Shown here: in pieces, positions 22,795-34,023 of the stretch
Layout: every line of letters begins with the position of its first letter
Position numbering within the stretch: position 1 is the first letter of the stretch
Assembly (NCBI RefSeq): GCF_950023065.1
Contig: NC_088677.1
Location: 11,922,001 to 11,986,000 of the forward strand
DNA: 64,000 nt
From: Planococcus citri
Lineage: Eukaryota; Arthropoda; Insecta; Hemiptera; Pseudococcidae
Direction: 5' to 3'
Position numbers and translations under genes: made by a program
Notes under the pieces: generated by a model
Database searches by the model: none
What the model was told of the DNA's origin: nothing
What the model saw: only the letters and a program-made list of their open reading frames with translations

Positions 22795-23111
22795 GTGACT
22801 GGGCGATTTTTTAATTTCAATTTTGGATTCAAGCTTTCTGGCCGGATACATTTTTCGAGCAACAGAGCGATTAATGGTTACCTTTTTAGGTCTGGTTTTT
22901 ACTCTTCCAGCCTCTGGATTTAACGTATCACTCGATGGGGTTGCGGTTTGACGTTTCGCGGTGACAGGACGGCTTGGGCCACTTCTGAGATTATCTGATT
23001 TGGTAGCTTTTCTGGAGTCTGTTGTATTCTGCTTTTTTTCTCGGCGATTAACCGATCTACAGTTTCTTCTTCGGTATCAGGAAACTCGTTAATATCACGA
23101 TTGGCCTCCAC
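22795..23111 (-). pseudogene. Broken coding-like frame at the transposon insertion site
   Basis: On the minus strand an ATG at 23111 opens a frame with MEANRDINEF and an acidic stretch. After a run of seven A the original frame stops, but the next frame stays open to the transposon edge (KSDNLRSGPSRPV, VTINRSVARKMYPARK). Skipping the transposon and one GT copy, the same frame continues into the left flank (SPNRSIKNNRSSVRK) and ends near 10735. The product would be basic and serine-rich; I do not recognise it. The A-run shift and the insertion make it a pseudogene candidate. It may be repeat-derived, because the left flank module occurs elsewhere. Confidence 0.45.
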
Positions 23112-23908
23112 TAGTAGGTATATATTCTAATTGTGGGGTGATTTCCGTGTTGGACTGAATATCACGAGCTGCGCTTGAAGAATTGATCGAAATTGAACAT
23201 TTCGAACGATGAATTAAAAAGACAGGCATCTTTAAAAATTGGGGTTTCGATTTCAGAACATGACGAAGTAAAAAAAATTATGCTGTTACAAATTTCAAAT
23301 GTCTCATTTTATTCATTCCTAATGAGGTTTACTGGATGCCTTTTAGCGAAGATTTATAAGTTTCTTGAGATGAATATTTCTGAATTTTATCGCTGTACCT
23401 GTATTGTTACCATTTTTTTTTTTTTACAAAACTTTTCAAATTTTTGGAGTTTTTTTCCTTTTTGAGCAGTTTTTTCAACATGCTCGATCGATTACTCCTC
23501 ATAATTTTTTGTTGAAAAAAAAATTGAAAACAGAATGAATTAAGACACAATACTTTACCATAAACAAATTCTCACCATCTGTTGGGAGTTAGTTCCTTAC
23601 AAACCGGTTCGTTTCTAATTTAATGACAATCCCGGCGGCGGACGAGTAACAGGAATCGCAGGGAAAATTTAAAGTTGAAATGATTGATTTTGAATTTCCT
23701 ATTTCTTCTCATCGACACTCAACAAACAAGATCCCACTCCTTGATGATAAGCGTTACTCATGGGAAGAGGATCACGCATTTTTCTACAATGAAGATGGCT
23801 CTTACAAGATGCTAAAGTGATAAAGCTGCTGTAGATAGGTAGGTACATAGTTTCAATGTTGATCTTGATATGTAGCTGAAAAAATTTTAAACAGATAAAG
23901 CTAAGTAT
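23112..23908 (+). repeat. Family A copy and shared tail modules
   Basis: Family A lies at 23190-23560 (TTTCGATTTCAGAACATGACG, TGCCTTTTAGCGAAGATTT, AGCAGTTTTTTCAACATGCT, TTAAGACACAATACTTTACC). The module with ACAAACAAGATCCCACTCC and TTGATGATAAGCGTTACTC is at 23725-23775. The start (23190-23400) closely matches 34920-35110. Confidence 0.65.
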
Positions 23909-24495
23909 ACAGGATGTCCGGTGAGTGGATGTCGATACTTCAGATTTGGATAAAAGCAGGTACGACTTAGACTGTTATGAGGAGGTGTGGCATATTTTCA
24001 AAATTGAAGGGGCAAAAAGTTTTCAGAATCCAAGAGCCGAAGTTCAATTTTGACCGTGGGGGGTCGTCAGTATATTGTACTTTGAAAAATAATCAAAATT
24101 ATGCCTTTAAATTTTTAGCAAATCGAAAATTAATGAGTTTCAACAACTTTTTCAAATTTTAGGATAAGAAGACAAATGACCATAAACCATAACAAAATAC
24201 GTTCATTTTTTAACGTAGTATTCACCATCGTATTTATTTTTTTCATCACGATTTTCTGAAATTGAAAATCGTTTGTAGTCCCTTCAATGTGCAAGTTTGG
24301 CAGAAAGTCATAATTGGCAATTTTGTTCATTTTTTAAAGTACATACTGCCGGCCCCATGGTCAAAATTGGATTTTGGCTCTTGAATTTGAAAAAGTTTTT
24401 TGCCCCTTCTACCTTCACATAACCTTTTTTCTTAGTCCTAGAAGTACCTGGTTCCAAATCTGAAGTTTGTACCACCACTCGCTGTACATCCTGTA
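23909..24495. mobile_element. Fold-back MITE with TA duplication, best-preserved copy
   Basis: The ends are TACAGGATGTCCGGTGAGTG and, inverted, TACAGGATGTACAGCGAGTG. TA lies on both sides (23907-23908 and 24496-24497), as for Tc1/mariner-type insertions. The arms are about 200-260 bp and carry TTCAAAATTGAAGGGGC, AAATCCAAGAGCC-like and TTGACC[AG]TGG motifs. No coding region. It defines the ends of the related pieces at 4854, 7576, 27890, 32890 and 37230. Confidence 0.88.
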
Positions 24496-24569
24496 TAGGT
24501 AGGTAAAGCACAAACCCTCTTGCAATTGTGTCATATCTAGGGATCTACACATTGTGTTGCTTTTTCTTC

Positions 24570-25056
24570 TTTGAGAATATTCTTACTTTGTGCCTGTTAC
24601 CGTAATAAATAATTACTACTTCAAAGGGGAGAACTAAGAAATACTCCAAGGAGAATAACTTACCTGGCTAGCTCAGCAGGATGGCGTTATAAGAATAAAC
24701 CACAAGTTGTGGATTAAATCGACACATTTGAGTACACAAAAGGCATTTAATCCGATTAAACAGTGTCCCATTAGACAATTAACACAAAATATGAACAAAT
24801 TAACCAAGATTATACGAAATTAACAAGATTCACAGATTACAACGATGGTTGGTCTGAGAATATATCTATCCGCGCAATGAAGTGACGTATTTAACACAAT
24901 AGTCCATCTCTCCGGCCAAAAGAAACAGAACTACGCCGTTCCACACGCTCGTAGCTGCATCTAGGGTGCAGCTCCGAGTAGGACAACGCAGTGTTACCAT
25001 AGGGAGTAATACATAATAGTACTACATAGGCAGGTTAGGCATATGCGGATATAACA
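24570..25056 (-). mobile_element. Solo-LTR-like insertion
   Basis: A 487-bp segment interrupts a family A unit: the unit's TTGTGTTGCTTTTTC is before it and AATCGTGTTTTTTCTCTTAAG after it. CTTC flanks it on both sides (24566-24569, 25057-25060). On the minus strand it starts TGTTATATCCGCATATG. Its other end (TTCTCAAA) lacks a clean CA, so an LTR identity is only probable. Confidence 0.5.
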
Positions 25057-25060
25057 CTTC

Positions 25061-25645
25061 AAATCGTGTTTTTTCTCTTAAGATACATAGAAAAAGCTGG
25101 GTGACTTTTTTCTTCAAAAAACATCGGTGAATGGTGAGACATAAAGAAGACATCTTTTTGAGATTTTCATGTTGCGATAATTATTTAGACTTCTCAGAAC
25201 ATCGATTTTTTAGAAAAAAAAAAAACGAGTAGAATTATCGTTTCCTTATTGAAAAAGATTTCATCCAGAGCATCAGAATATTTCTGTTACAAATTTCAAA
25301 TGTCTCATTCTATTCATTCTTGATGAGTTTTATTATGGGTATCTTAGGGCGAAAATTTCCACGTTTTTTTGAACGGACATTTACAAATTTTATTGTTGTA
25401 CCTTCAATGTTATCTTGTTTTTATAAAACTTTTCGAATTTTTGTAACATTTTCAAAATTTTTAGCCAATTATTTCCATTTTGAGTGATTTGTTTTCCTTT
25501 TTCAGCAGGATTTTCAACTTGCTTAATCCAATTACCCATTATGATTTTTTTGTTAAAAAAAAAAAAACGAAACAAAATAAATCAAGACACAATACCTTAC
25601 CTAAACTTATTTTATCGGACCAATCTTCTCTCTCGTCTACGATTT
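25061..25645 (+). repeat. Family A copy, long
   Basis: The family A order is complete from AAGATACATAGAAAAAGCTG through AACATCGGTGAATGG, AATTATCGTTTCC, GAGCATCAGAATATTTCTG and AGCAGGATTTTCAAC to AATCAAGACACAATACCTTACCT, followed by AAACTTATTTTATCGGACC, as at 30870 and 31860. Confidence 0.7.
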
Positions 25646-26520
25646 GTGAGTGGCACGATTGATTGTCGTTGACGGTTTACCTGTAAACATAATAAAATCA
25701 CAAATAGTTATCCATTTATAGGACTATGTACCCTGCCTATGAGCAATGATTGATAATTGACTTCAGTCAGATCAGCTGAAAGACCGTAATAGGTGGATAA
25801 GTGGGGTGAATTTGCCCCCGAGAGCTTCATGGTTGATATTTACATTTGATGGTAGGTGGTATCATTGATCAACCTCCGTCCGGAAAGTTTCAGACACCCC
25901 TCCTCGTTTTTTAAATACATACGTCACTTTTTCTAAAATTATCATATGATTCATTTTTAGGGGCATTCCCATATAGATGAACAATGATCCCTCTTGCAAT
26001 CACGGTTTCGAAGGAACAAGAAATTTTGTGTACAACTGTTTGTGAGTTATTTCTGGTTTTTAAGAGATTTTTTTTTATCTGATAAGGTAAAAAGAGGTAA
26101 ACTTTTTTCTTCTAAAAATATCAATAACGATGAGACGCGAAGAAAACATCTTTTTGAGATTTTTATGTTGGGATATTTAGACTCCTCAGAACAGTGATTT
26201 TTTGAAAAGAAAAATGAAAAGTGCCATCAGATCATGATGCAGTAGAATTATCGTTATAGAAGGAGCTTTCATCTAGAGCATCAATATATAATGCTGTTAC
26301 AAATTTCAAATGACTCATTTTATTCATTCTTAATGAGTTTCATTAGCTACTGTTTTATAAAATTCTTCAAATTTTTGTAACATTTTCAAAATTTGTAGCC
26401 AATTATCTCCATTTTGAGCAGTTTTTTCAACATGCCTAGGTATCCAATTATTCATCACAATTTTTTTGTTGAAAAAAAAAAGAAGAAATAAATCAAGACA
26501 CAATACCTTACTTCGATTGA
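25646..26520 (+). repeat. Family B copy, CTTGCAATC box, further family A copy
   Basis: Family B is at 25735-25980 (AGCTGAAAGACCGTAATAGG, CCCCCGAGAGCTTCATGG, TAGGGGCATTCCCATA). The box CTCTTGCAATCACGG is at about 25991-26005. Family A runs 26020-26520 and ends with AATCAAGACACAATACCTTAC. Confidence 0.65.
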
Positions 26521-27565
26521 ACCCTTTGTGGAGATAGATTTTTGCTTATCTGAATGTGTGAGCACATCTCAAAGTGCAGTACTCATCACAGATGCTAGCT
26601 ACCTACTTGAGGCCTAGCAGTACCTAGCTTCTATGAGCTTTGTGGGTACCTGGCAACTTACCGCCTCGTTACCTACTTTTCGACATTTACCGTATGAAAT
26701 AAGAAAAGTCTTCAGTTATACTTTGCATCGTTTATTGTTCATAAATCAAGTATAGAGTAGTAACTTACTCAAGCTTATCATACTGGCCTGTACAGTATTA
26801 CAAAAGTTGAGAGATAGCATTCTAAATGCCTTAAGGAGTGCTAAAGCACATCACCACAGGGAACAGGAACAATAAACTGATGTGGGAAGGTCCATCTATG
26901 TTACTCTTTCAAAAGAGATTTTAAATAAGGATGAACTTGCAAGTTTTATGTAATAACCAAGCACTCGAGTGCATCTGACAATCTCAATCAGCGCAACTGG
27001 AACTCAATCTATTTCAAAATAGATCACTTGATCATTGCTTCACCAGTTCATATTTTGAAATACTACTGGACTTACGCAACTAGTTTAGATAACTAGATTT
27101 ATGCAAAATTGCAAATATGAGAATAGGTACAAGCCTATCTCATCTCTGAAACGCCGATGTACCAATGTTATATCATTGGGAGTCGCCAAATGACTGGTTT
27201 CTCTAGCGTTTCTCTTTCAATACGAAGTTCTATGAGAATTAATCCGCTAGAGGTCGTATTATGGAACTATTTAGTATGTTGACTATTGGCAGAATGAATT
27301 TCTATCGCTTACGCAACTGAAAATACAGCACAATCTGTCTAGTACACCTTTCATCTAGGTAACTGTGGTATATGCTTGAAAATGTTTTTTCAAAATATTA
27401 ATATAGGTACCCATTGGTAGCCAGTCATAGTAGTATTGATGAATTCCAAAGAACTTACCTCATGACTCTACAAACAGCCCTACCACATCACATTACCCCT
27501 GCTGAGTTTTACTGTTGGATTTAAATTCTTCTCTTCGAACTCGGTATTTTGTTTACTATACCTAC
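26521..27565. other. Unique-looking spacer
   Basis: No partner for this kilobase was seen in the window and no frame over 60 codons stands out. It could be a solitary LTR or an unrelated insertion between family A copies: family A resumes at 27566. A CATCACATTACCCCTGCTGAG stretch is near 27485. I cannot assign it. Confidence 0.35.
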
Positions 27566-28195
27566 CCATGACTCATTGCTTGTCATTGCTACCAAAAATA
27601 TTGAATTTTGACTCGTCAGTGGTAATTTCAAATCACTCATTTTAGTCATAACTAATGATTTTAGTGAGTGCCTTTTAGCGAAGATTTGCAAGTTTTTTTA
27701 GATGAATATTTCTGAATTTTATTGCTGTAGCTGTATTGTTATCATTTTTTTTTTACAAAACATTTTCAAATTTTTGTTATACCTACCTATTTTTAAAATT
27801 TGTATCTACTCAATCTTCTCCATTTTCAGTGAGTATGCTCAATCGGTTACTCGCCATCATAATTTTTTGTTGGAAAAAAAAATTGAAAACAAATTATTTT
27901 TTGCATTGTGATTTTTTGAAATTAAAAATTCATTTATACCTAAGTCCCTTCAATTTGCAAGTTGGACAAAAAGTCATAATAAGTAAGTTTGTTGATTTTT
28001 CAAAGTACCATCGTCTTCCATGGTCAAAATTGGATTTTGGCTCTTGGATTTTGAAAAAGTATTTTGCCCCTTCAATTTTCCAGATAGACCACACCTTCAC
28101 ATAACCTTTTTTCTTGGTCATACTCAGTTTATCTAAATCTGAAGTTTGCACCACCACTTGCCAGACACCCTGTATAGGTAAAGCATGAACCCTCT
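27566..28195 (+). repeat. Family A piece and right arm of a TACAGG-type fold-back MITE
   Basis: Family A lies at 27566-27890 (GAGTGCCTTTTAGCGAAGATT, TTATTGCTGTAGCTG), matching 4430-4740 including GCTTGTCATTGCTACCAAAA. The MITE right arm is at about 27900-28175 (GTCCCTTCAATTTGCAAGTT, CCCTTCAATTTTCCAGATAG, CCAGACACCCTGTATAGG). The box CTCTTGCAATCGTG is at about 28192. Confidence 0.65.
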
Positions 28196-28760
28196 TGCAA
28201 TCGTGTTTTTGAAGAAACAAGTAAGAAATTATCAATTGTGTTTTTGAAGGAACGAGTAAGAAATTATCAAATGAAGAAACCTTTCTGCTGTTAAGGTACA
28301 TAGAAATAGGTAACTTTTTTCTTCAAAAAACATTGATGAACGATGAGACGCGAATAAGACGCCTTTTTGAGATTTTTATGTTGCTATATTTTTAGACATC
28401 ACAGAACAGCACTTTTTTTGTAAAGAAAAATGAGAAATGCCATAAATAGTGCGAAAAATTGTAAAAAATTTCAGAACATGATGAAGTGGAATTATCGTTT
28501 GAAGAAGCTTTCATCCAGAGCATCAAAATAAAGCTGTCACAAATTTCAAATGACTCATTCTATTCATTCTTCAAATTTTTGTAACATTTTCAAAATTATA
28601 GCCAATTCTCCATTTTGAGTGGTTTGTTTTTCTTTTTTAGAAGTTTTTTCAGCATGCTTAACCAATTACCTACTTAACGATTTTTTTATTGAAAAAAAAA
28701 ATGAAAAAATGAAAAATGAGTAAATTAAGACACAATACTACCTTACCTATGAGCAACGAA
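28196..28760 (+). repeat. Family A copy
   Basis: GTTTTTGAAGGAACGAG is repeated twice at the start, then AACATTGATGAACGATGAGAC, TGCCATAAATAGTGCG, GAAGCTTTCATCCAGAGC, GTTTTTTCAGCATGCT and TTAAGACACAATACTACCTTACCT. Confidence 0.7.
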
Positions 28761-30250
28761 AAGTTGAACTTTAAGTTCTTGCGAAATTGCGAAATAATAG
28801 CGAAAATAAAATTGGAATAAATTTCCTTAAAAAGATGGAGAAATAATCTAGCCACGAGAGCATTAAAATTACAACCGTTTATTAACGTTGCTGAGGAAAC
28901 AAAGGCGAGGATGATTCGTAGAAAATACACACGGTGGTGTAATTCGACGTATCCCTACCTCTGAGACTTTGAAGGCAACAGGAATTTAGCTACATCGATG
29001 GTTAGATGGAGATGAGGATTCTTTTGAATCCAAATCCTACCTAATTTGACGGGAGGGGAAGTAGTAAGTAGATAAAATTATCGTGACGTCATGCGACGAC
29101 GAACGAATCGTATAACGTCGATGAACGACCGAACTGATTCGACTCTGTGATTTTCACAGAGTTGAAAATTACGAATACATATTTCGATTCGCAATTTTCA
29201 ACAAGAATGCTGAAATTATACCTGAGAAAAAATGACTTTCTGATATTTCGTCAGATCTTTTTACATCTGTAATTATTTTAAGAATTGAGTCAGCTTAAGC
29301 CACAAACACATCCATGATTAAAAACTTTCCTCGAAGAGGAGACTTTATGCCGATTTCTGGAATTCTTCTGGTTTCTTAGCTGATGATCCATAAGCATAGC
29401 AAATACTCTCTTGCAATCAGATGTATCTGAGTCTGAGGCAGGATGATAAAATCGTGAATATATTATGTGTTATTGGTTCGGGTTATGGTAGCATAAGAAT
29501 CATCTAATATGTTTTGTATTTTTTTTATGTTTTAGGTGAGTACCTATAGACCTATCTACAAATTTTCGTTGTGAACTACGTTATGTATAATATTACGAAT
29601 ACAGCACTTGTTGGAACGCTCCGAGGTGAGTTTATTTTTCAATTCACGCTTCAGGTTCCGTTCTCGTATTCGTCAAATTTAGTATCGTAGAATTGAACAT
29701 CTTTTCGTTGGATAAAATTGGGAAGCTTTTTAACCCGATTGCTCTAAGAGATTTACCATTGAAAATCAGCTTTACGGAAATGCGAGGAAAATGTCCTCGT
29801 TGCTGTTTTTTTTTCAAAGTAGATGCGTTCATTTGTATATTTTTTAAAAATAATTTTGATTGAAATAGAAAAATGTATTGTGATAAGAATATCAAAAAGT
29901 CTGCATTATACCATCTTGAAAGTTGAGAACTATTGTGCAAGTTGTAATTCGTTATCATTTGTTTATGGATTATTTAAAATAATCATTAAGCATGTTTTTC
30001 TCGTTGCTTTACCACGGATGTCTATTGTCCATGTTACAATAATTTGATAATTTGTCAATTTTGAATAGGTACATATTTTGCAGTTTTTTCATATCAGTTT
30101 ATTCAAATTCATTTCGAGGTTTATTTTGCACATTTTGAAAACATAGTTCCATAAAAGTCGAATTTTTGAATAAAAGAAAAAAAGTTTGCTTAATTTTTCA
30201 AATTGTTCGAAAATTTTTTTCGTGAATTTTTAAGAATTAAGTATTTATAC
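28761..30250. other. Unique-looking spacer with one box
   Basis: Mostly single-copy within the window. A CTCTTGCAATCAGATG box is at about 29407. The stretch 29080-29130 is richer in CpG (GTGACGTCATGCGACGACG). Frames at 29644-29958 (minus) and 29823-30047 (plus) overlap each other, have no recognisable domain and are not called. Confidence 0.35.
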
Positions 30251-31310
30251 TCGTATGTATTTACACATTGTGTTGCTGTTTCTTTAAAGCGTGTTTTTGC
30301 TGTTAAGATACATAGAAAAAGCTGGGTGACTTTTTTCTTCAAAAAACATTGGTGAACGATGAGACGTGAAGAAGACATATTTTTGAGATTTTCATGTTGC
30401 GATATTTAGACTTCTCAGAACATCGATTTTTTTGAAAATAAAAACGAATAGTTCCATAAATAGTGCGAAAAAGTGCTAAAAATTTCCGAATATGGCGGAG
30501 TAGAATTATCGTTTATTGAAAAAACTTTCATCCAGAGCATCAGAATATGTATTTTTGTTACAAATTTCAAATGTCTCATTATATTCATTCCTAATGAGTT
30601 TTATTAGGTAGGTACCTTACGACCAAAATTTCCAAGTTTTTTTAAATGGACAAGGACATTTATGAATTTTATTACTATCTATAGCTTTAATGGTTACCTT
30701 GTTTTTATAAAACTTTTCGAATTTTTGTAAAATTTTCGAAATTTTTAGCCAATTATTTCCATTTTGAGTGATTTGTTTTCCTTTTTCGGCAGTATCTTCA
30801 ACATGCCTATCCAATTACTCGTTATGATTTTTTTGTTGAAAAAAAAAAGAAACGAAATAAATCAAGACACAATACCCTACCTAAACTTATTTTATCGGAC
30901 CAGTCTTTCCAGGCGGTCGACAATTCTTTGGTGGCACTATTGATTGTCGTTGACCGTTTACCTGTAAACATAATAAAATCCGCAAATAGTTTTCCCTTTA
31001 TAGGACTATACCTACATATGCACCCTGCCTATGAGCAAGGATTGATAATTGACTTCAGTCTGAAGATCAGCTGAAAGACCGTAATGGGTGGATAAGTGGG
31101 GTGAATTTTCCCCCGAGAGCTTTATGGTTGATATTTAAGTACATGGATGGTAGACGAAAGTATCAGCTAATCTATACAACGACCCTTTCTACAATTTAGG
31201 AAAGTGATTCTTCTAACCAAATTAACTTTTTTCCAAAGTAACGGGGTGCTGGACAGATACTGAGAAGTAATGTAATCTCCCCAGACACCCTCTAAAGCAT
31301 GAACCCCTTG
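30251..31310 (+). repeat. Family A copy then family B piece
   Basis: Family A is at 30260-30895 (CACATTGTGTTGCTGTTTC, AAGATACATAGAAAAAGCTG, AATCAAGACACAATACCCTACCT), followed by AAACTTATTTTATCGGACC and a family B piece at 31040-31140 (AGCTGAAAGACCGTAATGGG, CCCCCGAGAGCTTTATGG). From 31160 a piece shared with 41320-41380 (CAATTTAGGAAAGTG) leads to the box CCCTTGCAATCGCGG near 31306. Confidence 0.65.
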
Positions 31311-31700
31311 CAATCGCGGTTTCGAAGGAACAGAATGTAGAGTGTTGTAGTTGGTATATTATATAAAGATGATCTAACACGTTGGCTTTATTATTGATTA
31401 TACGTTATTCTGTTTTATTGTGAACCAAGTCTCCTATTCTCTCAGCGAGAACAATATTGCTGGAGGCATCCTTTTCAGGAATTTATCAATGTTCATTAAT
31501 GAAGTGTTCTTTGGTATCAGTTCCTTGGACTAATGATTGGAAGACCATGATTGTTGTAATTCAGGTTGAGATGATAAAGATTTGTTTACGATATCGTGGC
31601 CCAGTCCATCTCCCATAACTAGAACACCGTTAACGAAATAAGTATGTTGGGAAGAGTAGGTTCGAGGTCGATTGACAGGTGTAGGTATTGTGAAACACAA
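31311..31700 (-). pseudogene. Coding-like fragment duplicated at 37736-37935
   Basis: On the minus strand 31530-31700 reads PVNRPRTYSSQ, then VNGVLVMGDGLGHDIVNK and PELQQSWSSNH. The second copy reads nearly the same, and there it lies next to a Ty3-type reverse transcriptase piece. The conservation of amino acids across two diverged copies suggests former coding sequence of a retroelement, but I do not recognise the domain. The part 31311-31490 has nothing I can assign. Confidence 0.4.
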
Positions 31701-32889
31701 TATTTTTATACAAATTTTCAAATTTGTGTTACATTTTCAAAATGTGTTTTTGAGCAGTTTTTTTTAACATGCTTGATCGATTACTCAACATGATTTTTTT
31801 GTTGAAAAAAAAAATAATAATAATAATAATAAATCAAGACACAATACCTTACCTAAACTTATTTTATCGAGCCAGTCCATCATGTTAGCGTTTGATAGCT
31901 CAGCTTGTCTATACACTATGAATTAATTGTTGTTCGTCGATTACCTGTAGGTAAACAAAATAAAATATTTTGTTCCCGAGAGCTTCAGGGTTAATATTTA
32001 TATATGTAGACGGTGGGTGGTATCATTGAGCACCCTCACGTCAGGAAAGTTTCAGGTTTCAGAACCCCCCCCCCCCTTTTTTGAATATGCCGCCTTTTCT
32101 AAAATTATCATGAAATTAATTTCTAAGGGTATTCCCATAACAATTTTAATCCCTCTCTCTCATATTTTCCTTTCAATAGTGTTTGAAGTAATCAGTAGGT
32201 ATAGGTACCTAAGTATAGTGTCTGAAAATCTTGACCAACGTTCATCGTGCAGTTTGCCTTGAGCCCTTCCATCGAAGATGATTCGTTCCAGATCGATCTT
32301 TTCTCTTACTCTATAGAGTGGAATTATCGTAAGAAAAAGCTTTCATCCACCTAGAGCATCACAATAATGCTGTTACAAATTTAAAATGACTCATTTTATC
32401 CATTCTTAATGAGTTGTATTGAAGTAGACCCATTTTAAGCGAAGATTTCCAAGTTTTTTAAATGGATATTTTATGAATTTTATTTTTGTAGCTGTAACGA
32501 TGACACCATGTTTTTATAAAACTTTTCAAATTTTTATAACATTTTCAACATTTTTGGTCAATTATCTCCCTTTTGAGTGATGGCTTCCCGTTTATCAACA
32601 TGTTTGATCGATTATTCATCGTGATTTTTTTTGTTGAAAGAAAAAAAAGAAATAAATCAAGACACAATACCTTACCTCGATTAAAATAGTCGACTTCAAT
32701 TAAAAAGGGCCATTTTAATTTTGGATGATCTTCAGGACCGAGTTGGAGGCCTGTGGATGTGGTAGGAGTTCGGAAGAGTGAGTTCTGAAAACCAGGCTGA
32801 TGTCCGGCCTCGACTTCCGAGTGTGGGGCGAAGTCTCTTCACCGATAGACGAAAGCACCTAATCCATACAGTGACCCTCATTCTGCAAT
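31701..32889 (+). repeat. Family A, B and A copies with shared spacer
   Basis: A short family A end (31720-31855) comes first. Family B follows at 31975-32240 (TTCCCGAGAGCTTCAGGG, TATTCCCATAACAATTTTAA), with a run of ten C at about 32066. Family A is at 32320-32690. A spacer (TTGGAGGCCTGTGG, AAACCAGGCTGATGTCCGGC, CGACTTCCGAGTGTGGG) is shared with 34430-34520 and 41220-41330. Confidence 0.6.
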
Positions 32890-33632
32890 TTAAGGAAAAA
32901 CTGTTAATATGTGAAGGTGGATGTGCCCTATCTTCAAAATTGAACGGTCAAAAAACATTTTTTGAATGTAGCAGCCGAAATCCAATTTTCACCATGAGGG
33001 TCGGTATAAATACTTTGAAAATTAAACGAAATTACCATACTTATTATGACTTTTTGCCTAAATTTCAAATTGAAGAGGCTACAAATAATTTTTAATTTCA
33101 AGAAATCGAAGTAAAAAAATAAATGCGCGAATGAATACTACGTCAAAATATAAATTGTTATGATCACTTTTTTCTTACTCTGAAATTTAAAAAGTCGTTG
33201 AGGCTCGAAAATTGTAGATTTGATGAAATTTTTATCAAATCAAAAATTTTTGAGTTTCAAAAACTTTTCAAATTTTAGAGTAGGTAAAAAAAAACACGTA
33301 GTATTCACTATCGTATTTATTTTTTTCATCGTGATCTTTTGAAATTGAAAATCATTTGTAGCTTCCTTCAATTTGCAAGTAGGGCAAAAAGTAATACTTG
33401 GTGTAATTTTGTTCATTTTTCAAAGTAGGTACGTACTACGTACTATCGACCCTCATTGTCAAAATTGGATTTTGGCTCTTGGATTTTGAAAACGTATTTT
33501 GCACCTTCAATTTCGAATATAGATCATAGCTTCCACATAGTAACCTTTTTCCTTGGGCGTAGCTGCCCTGTTGTATCTAAATCTGAAGTTATTTGCATCA
33601 CCATCTCCTCAGACACCCTCTGTAGGTAAAGC
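32890..33632. mobile_element. Fold-back MITE of the TACAGG family, left end missing
   Basis: The left arm is at about 32915-33145 (GTGAAGGTGGATGTGCCC, AAATTGAAGAGGCTACAAAT). The right arm is at about 33290-33625 (CCTTCAATTTGCAAGTAGGG, TTGGCTCTTGGATTTTG, CAGACACCCTCTGTAGG). Arms are more diverged than in 23909-24495. There is no gene in it. Confidence 0.7.
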
Positions 33633-33659
33633 ATGAACCCCTTGCAATCGCGGTTTCGA

Positions 33660-34023
33660 AGGAACAAAAATTTTCTTGACGTAACGTTGAATTTATTATG
33701 TATTGATCAGAAACCATGTCTGCTAGGGGGTAAATCTGATTGACATACTCTGCACTTTGGCTGTGAACTGCGAACGTTCGGTCTGTGAATTTTACTGGTA
33801 TCAGATTTTCATCGTTGAGAGTTCCAGGACACAGTGGAACCAAACAGGGCTTTGGAATCTTGATGTCTGGCCCAAAACAGTATATTACGTCGTTGATGCA
33901 TTCTCAATGTAAGGTATGGTTACATGTTGAAGTTCGAACGTGGTTCTGTGTAGGTGTTGGAGTCTTGTCACAGACCCCGCAGGTCGGCAGATAAAATGGA
34001 AATACTTCGCTTATTGTATTCAT
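33660..34023 (-). pseudogene. RING-finger-like exon with a stop inside the zinc ligands
   Basis: From the ATG at 34023 the minus strand reads MNTISEVFPFYLPTCGVCDK and TSTCNHTLH, then a TGA (33906-33904), then ECINDVIYCF and KPCLVPLCPG. The spacing C-x2-C ... C-x-H-x2-H-x2-C ... C resembles a RING-H2 finger, a fold found in E3 ubiquitin ligases; the last pair has four residues between cysteines, which is unusual. The frame stays open for about 60 more residues to RQENF, where it meets a CTTGCAATCG box and the repeat behind it. The source gene is unknown. The stop and abrupt end mark it as a relic. Confidence 0.5.

Noticed and set aside
31530..31700. GDGLGHDI motif as an SGNH-type hydrolase
   Set aside because: The motif alone is too short and the expected downstream blocks were not found; kept only as a coding-like relic.
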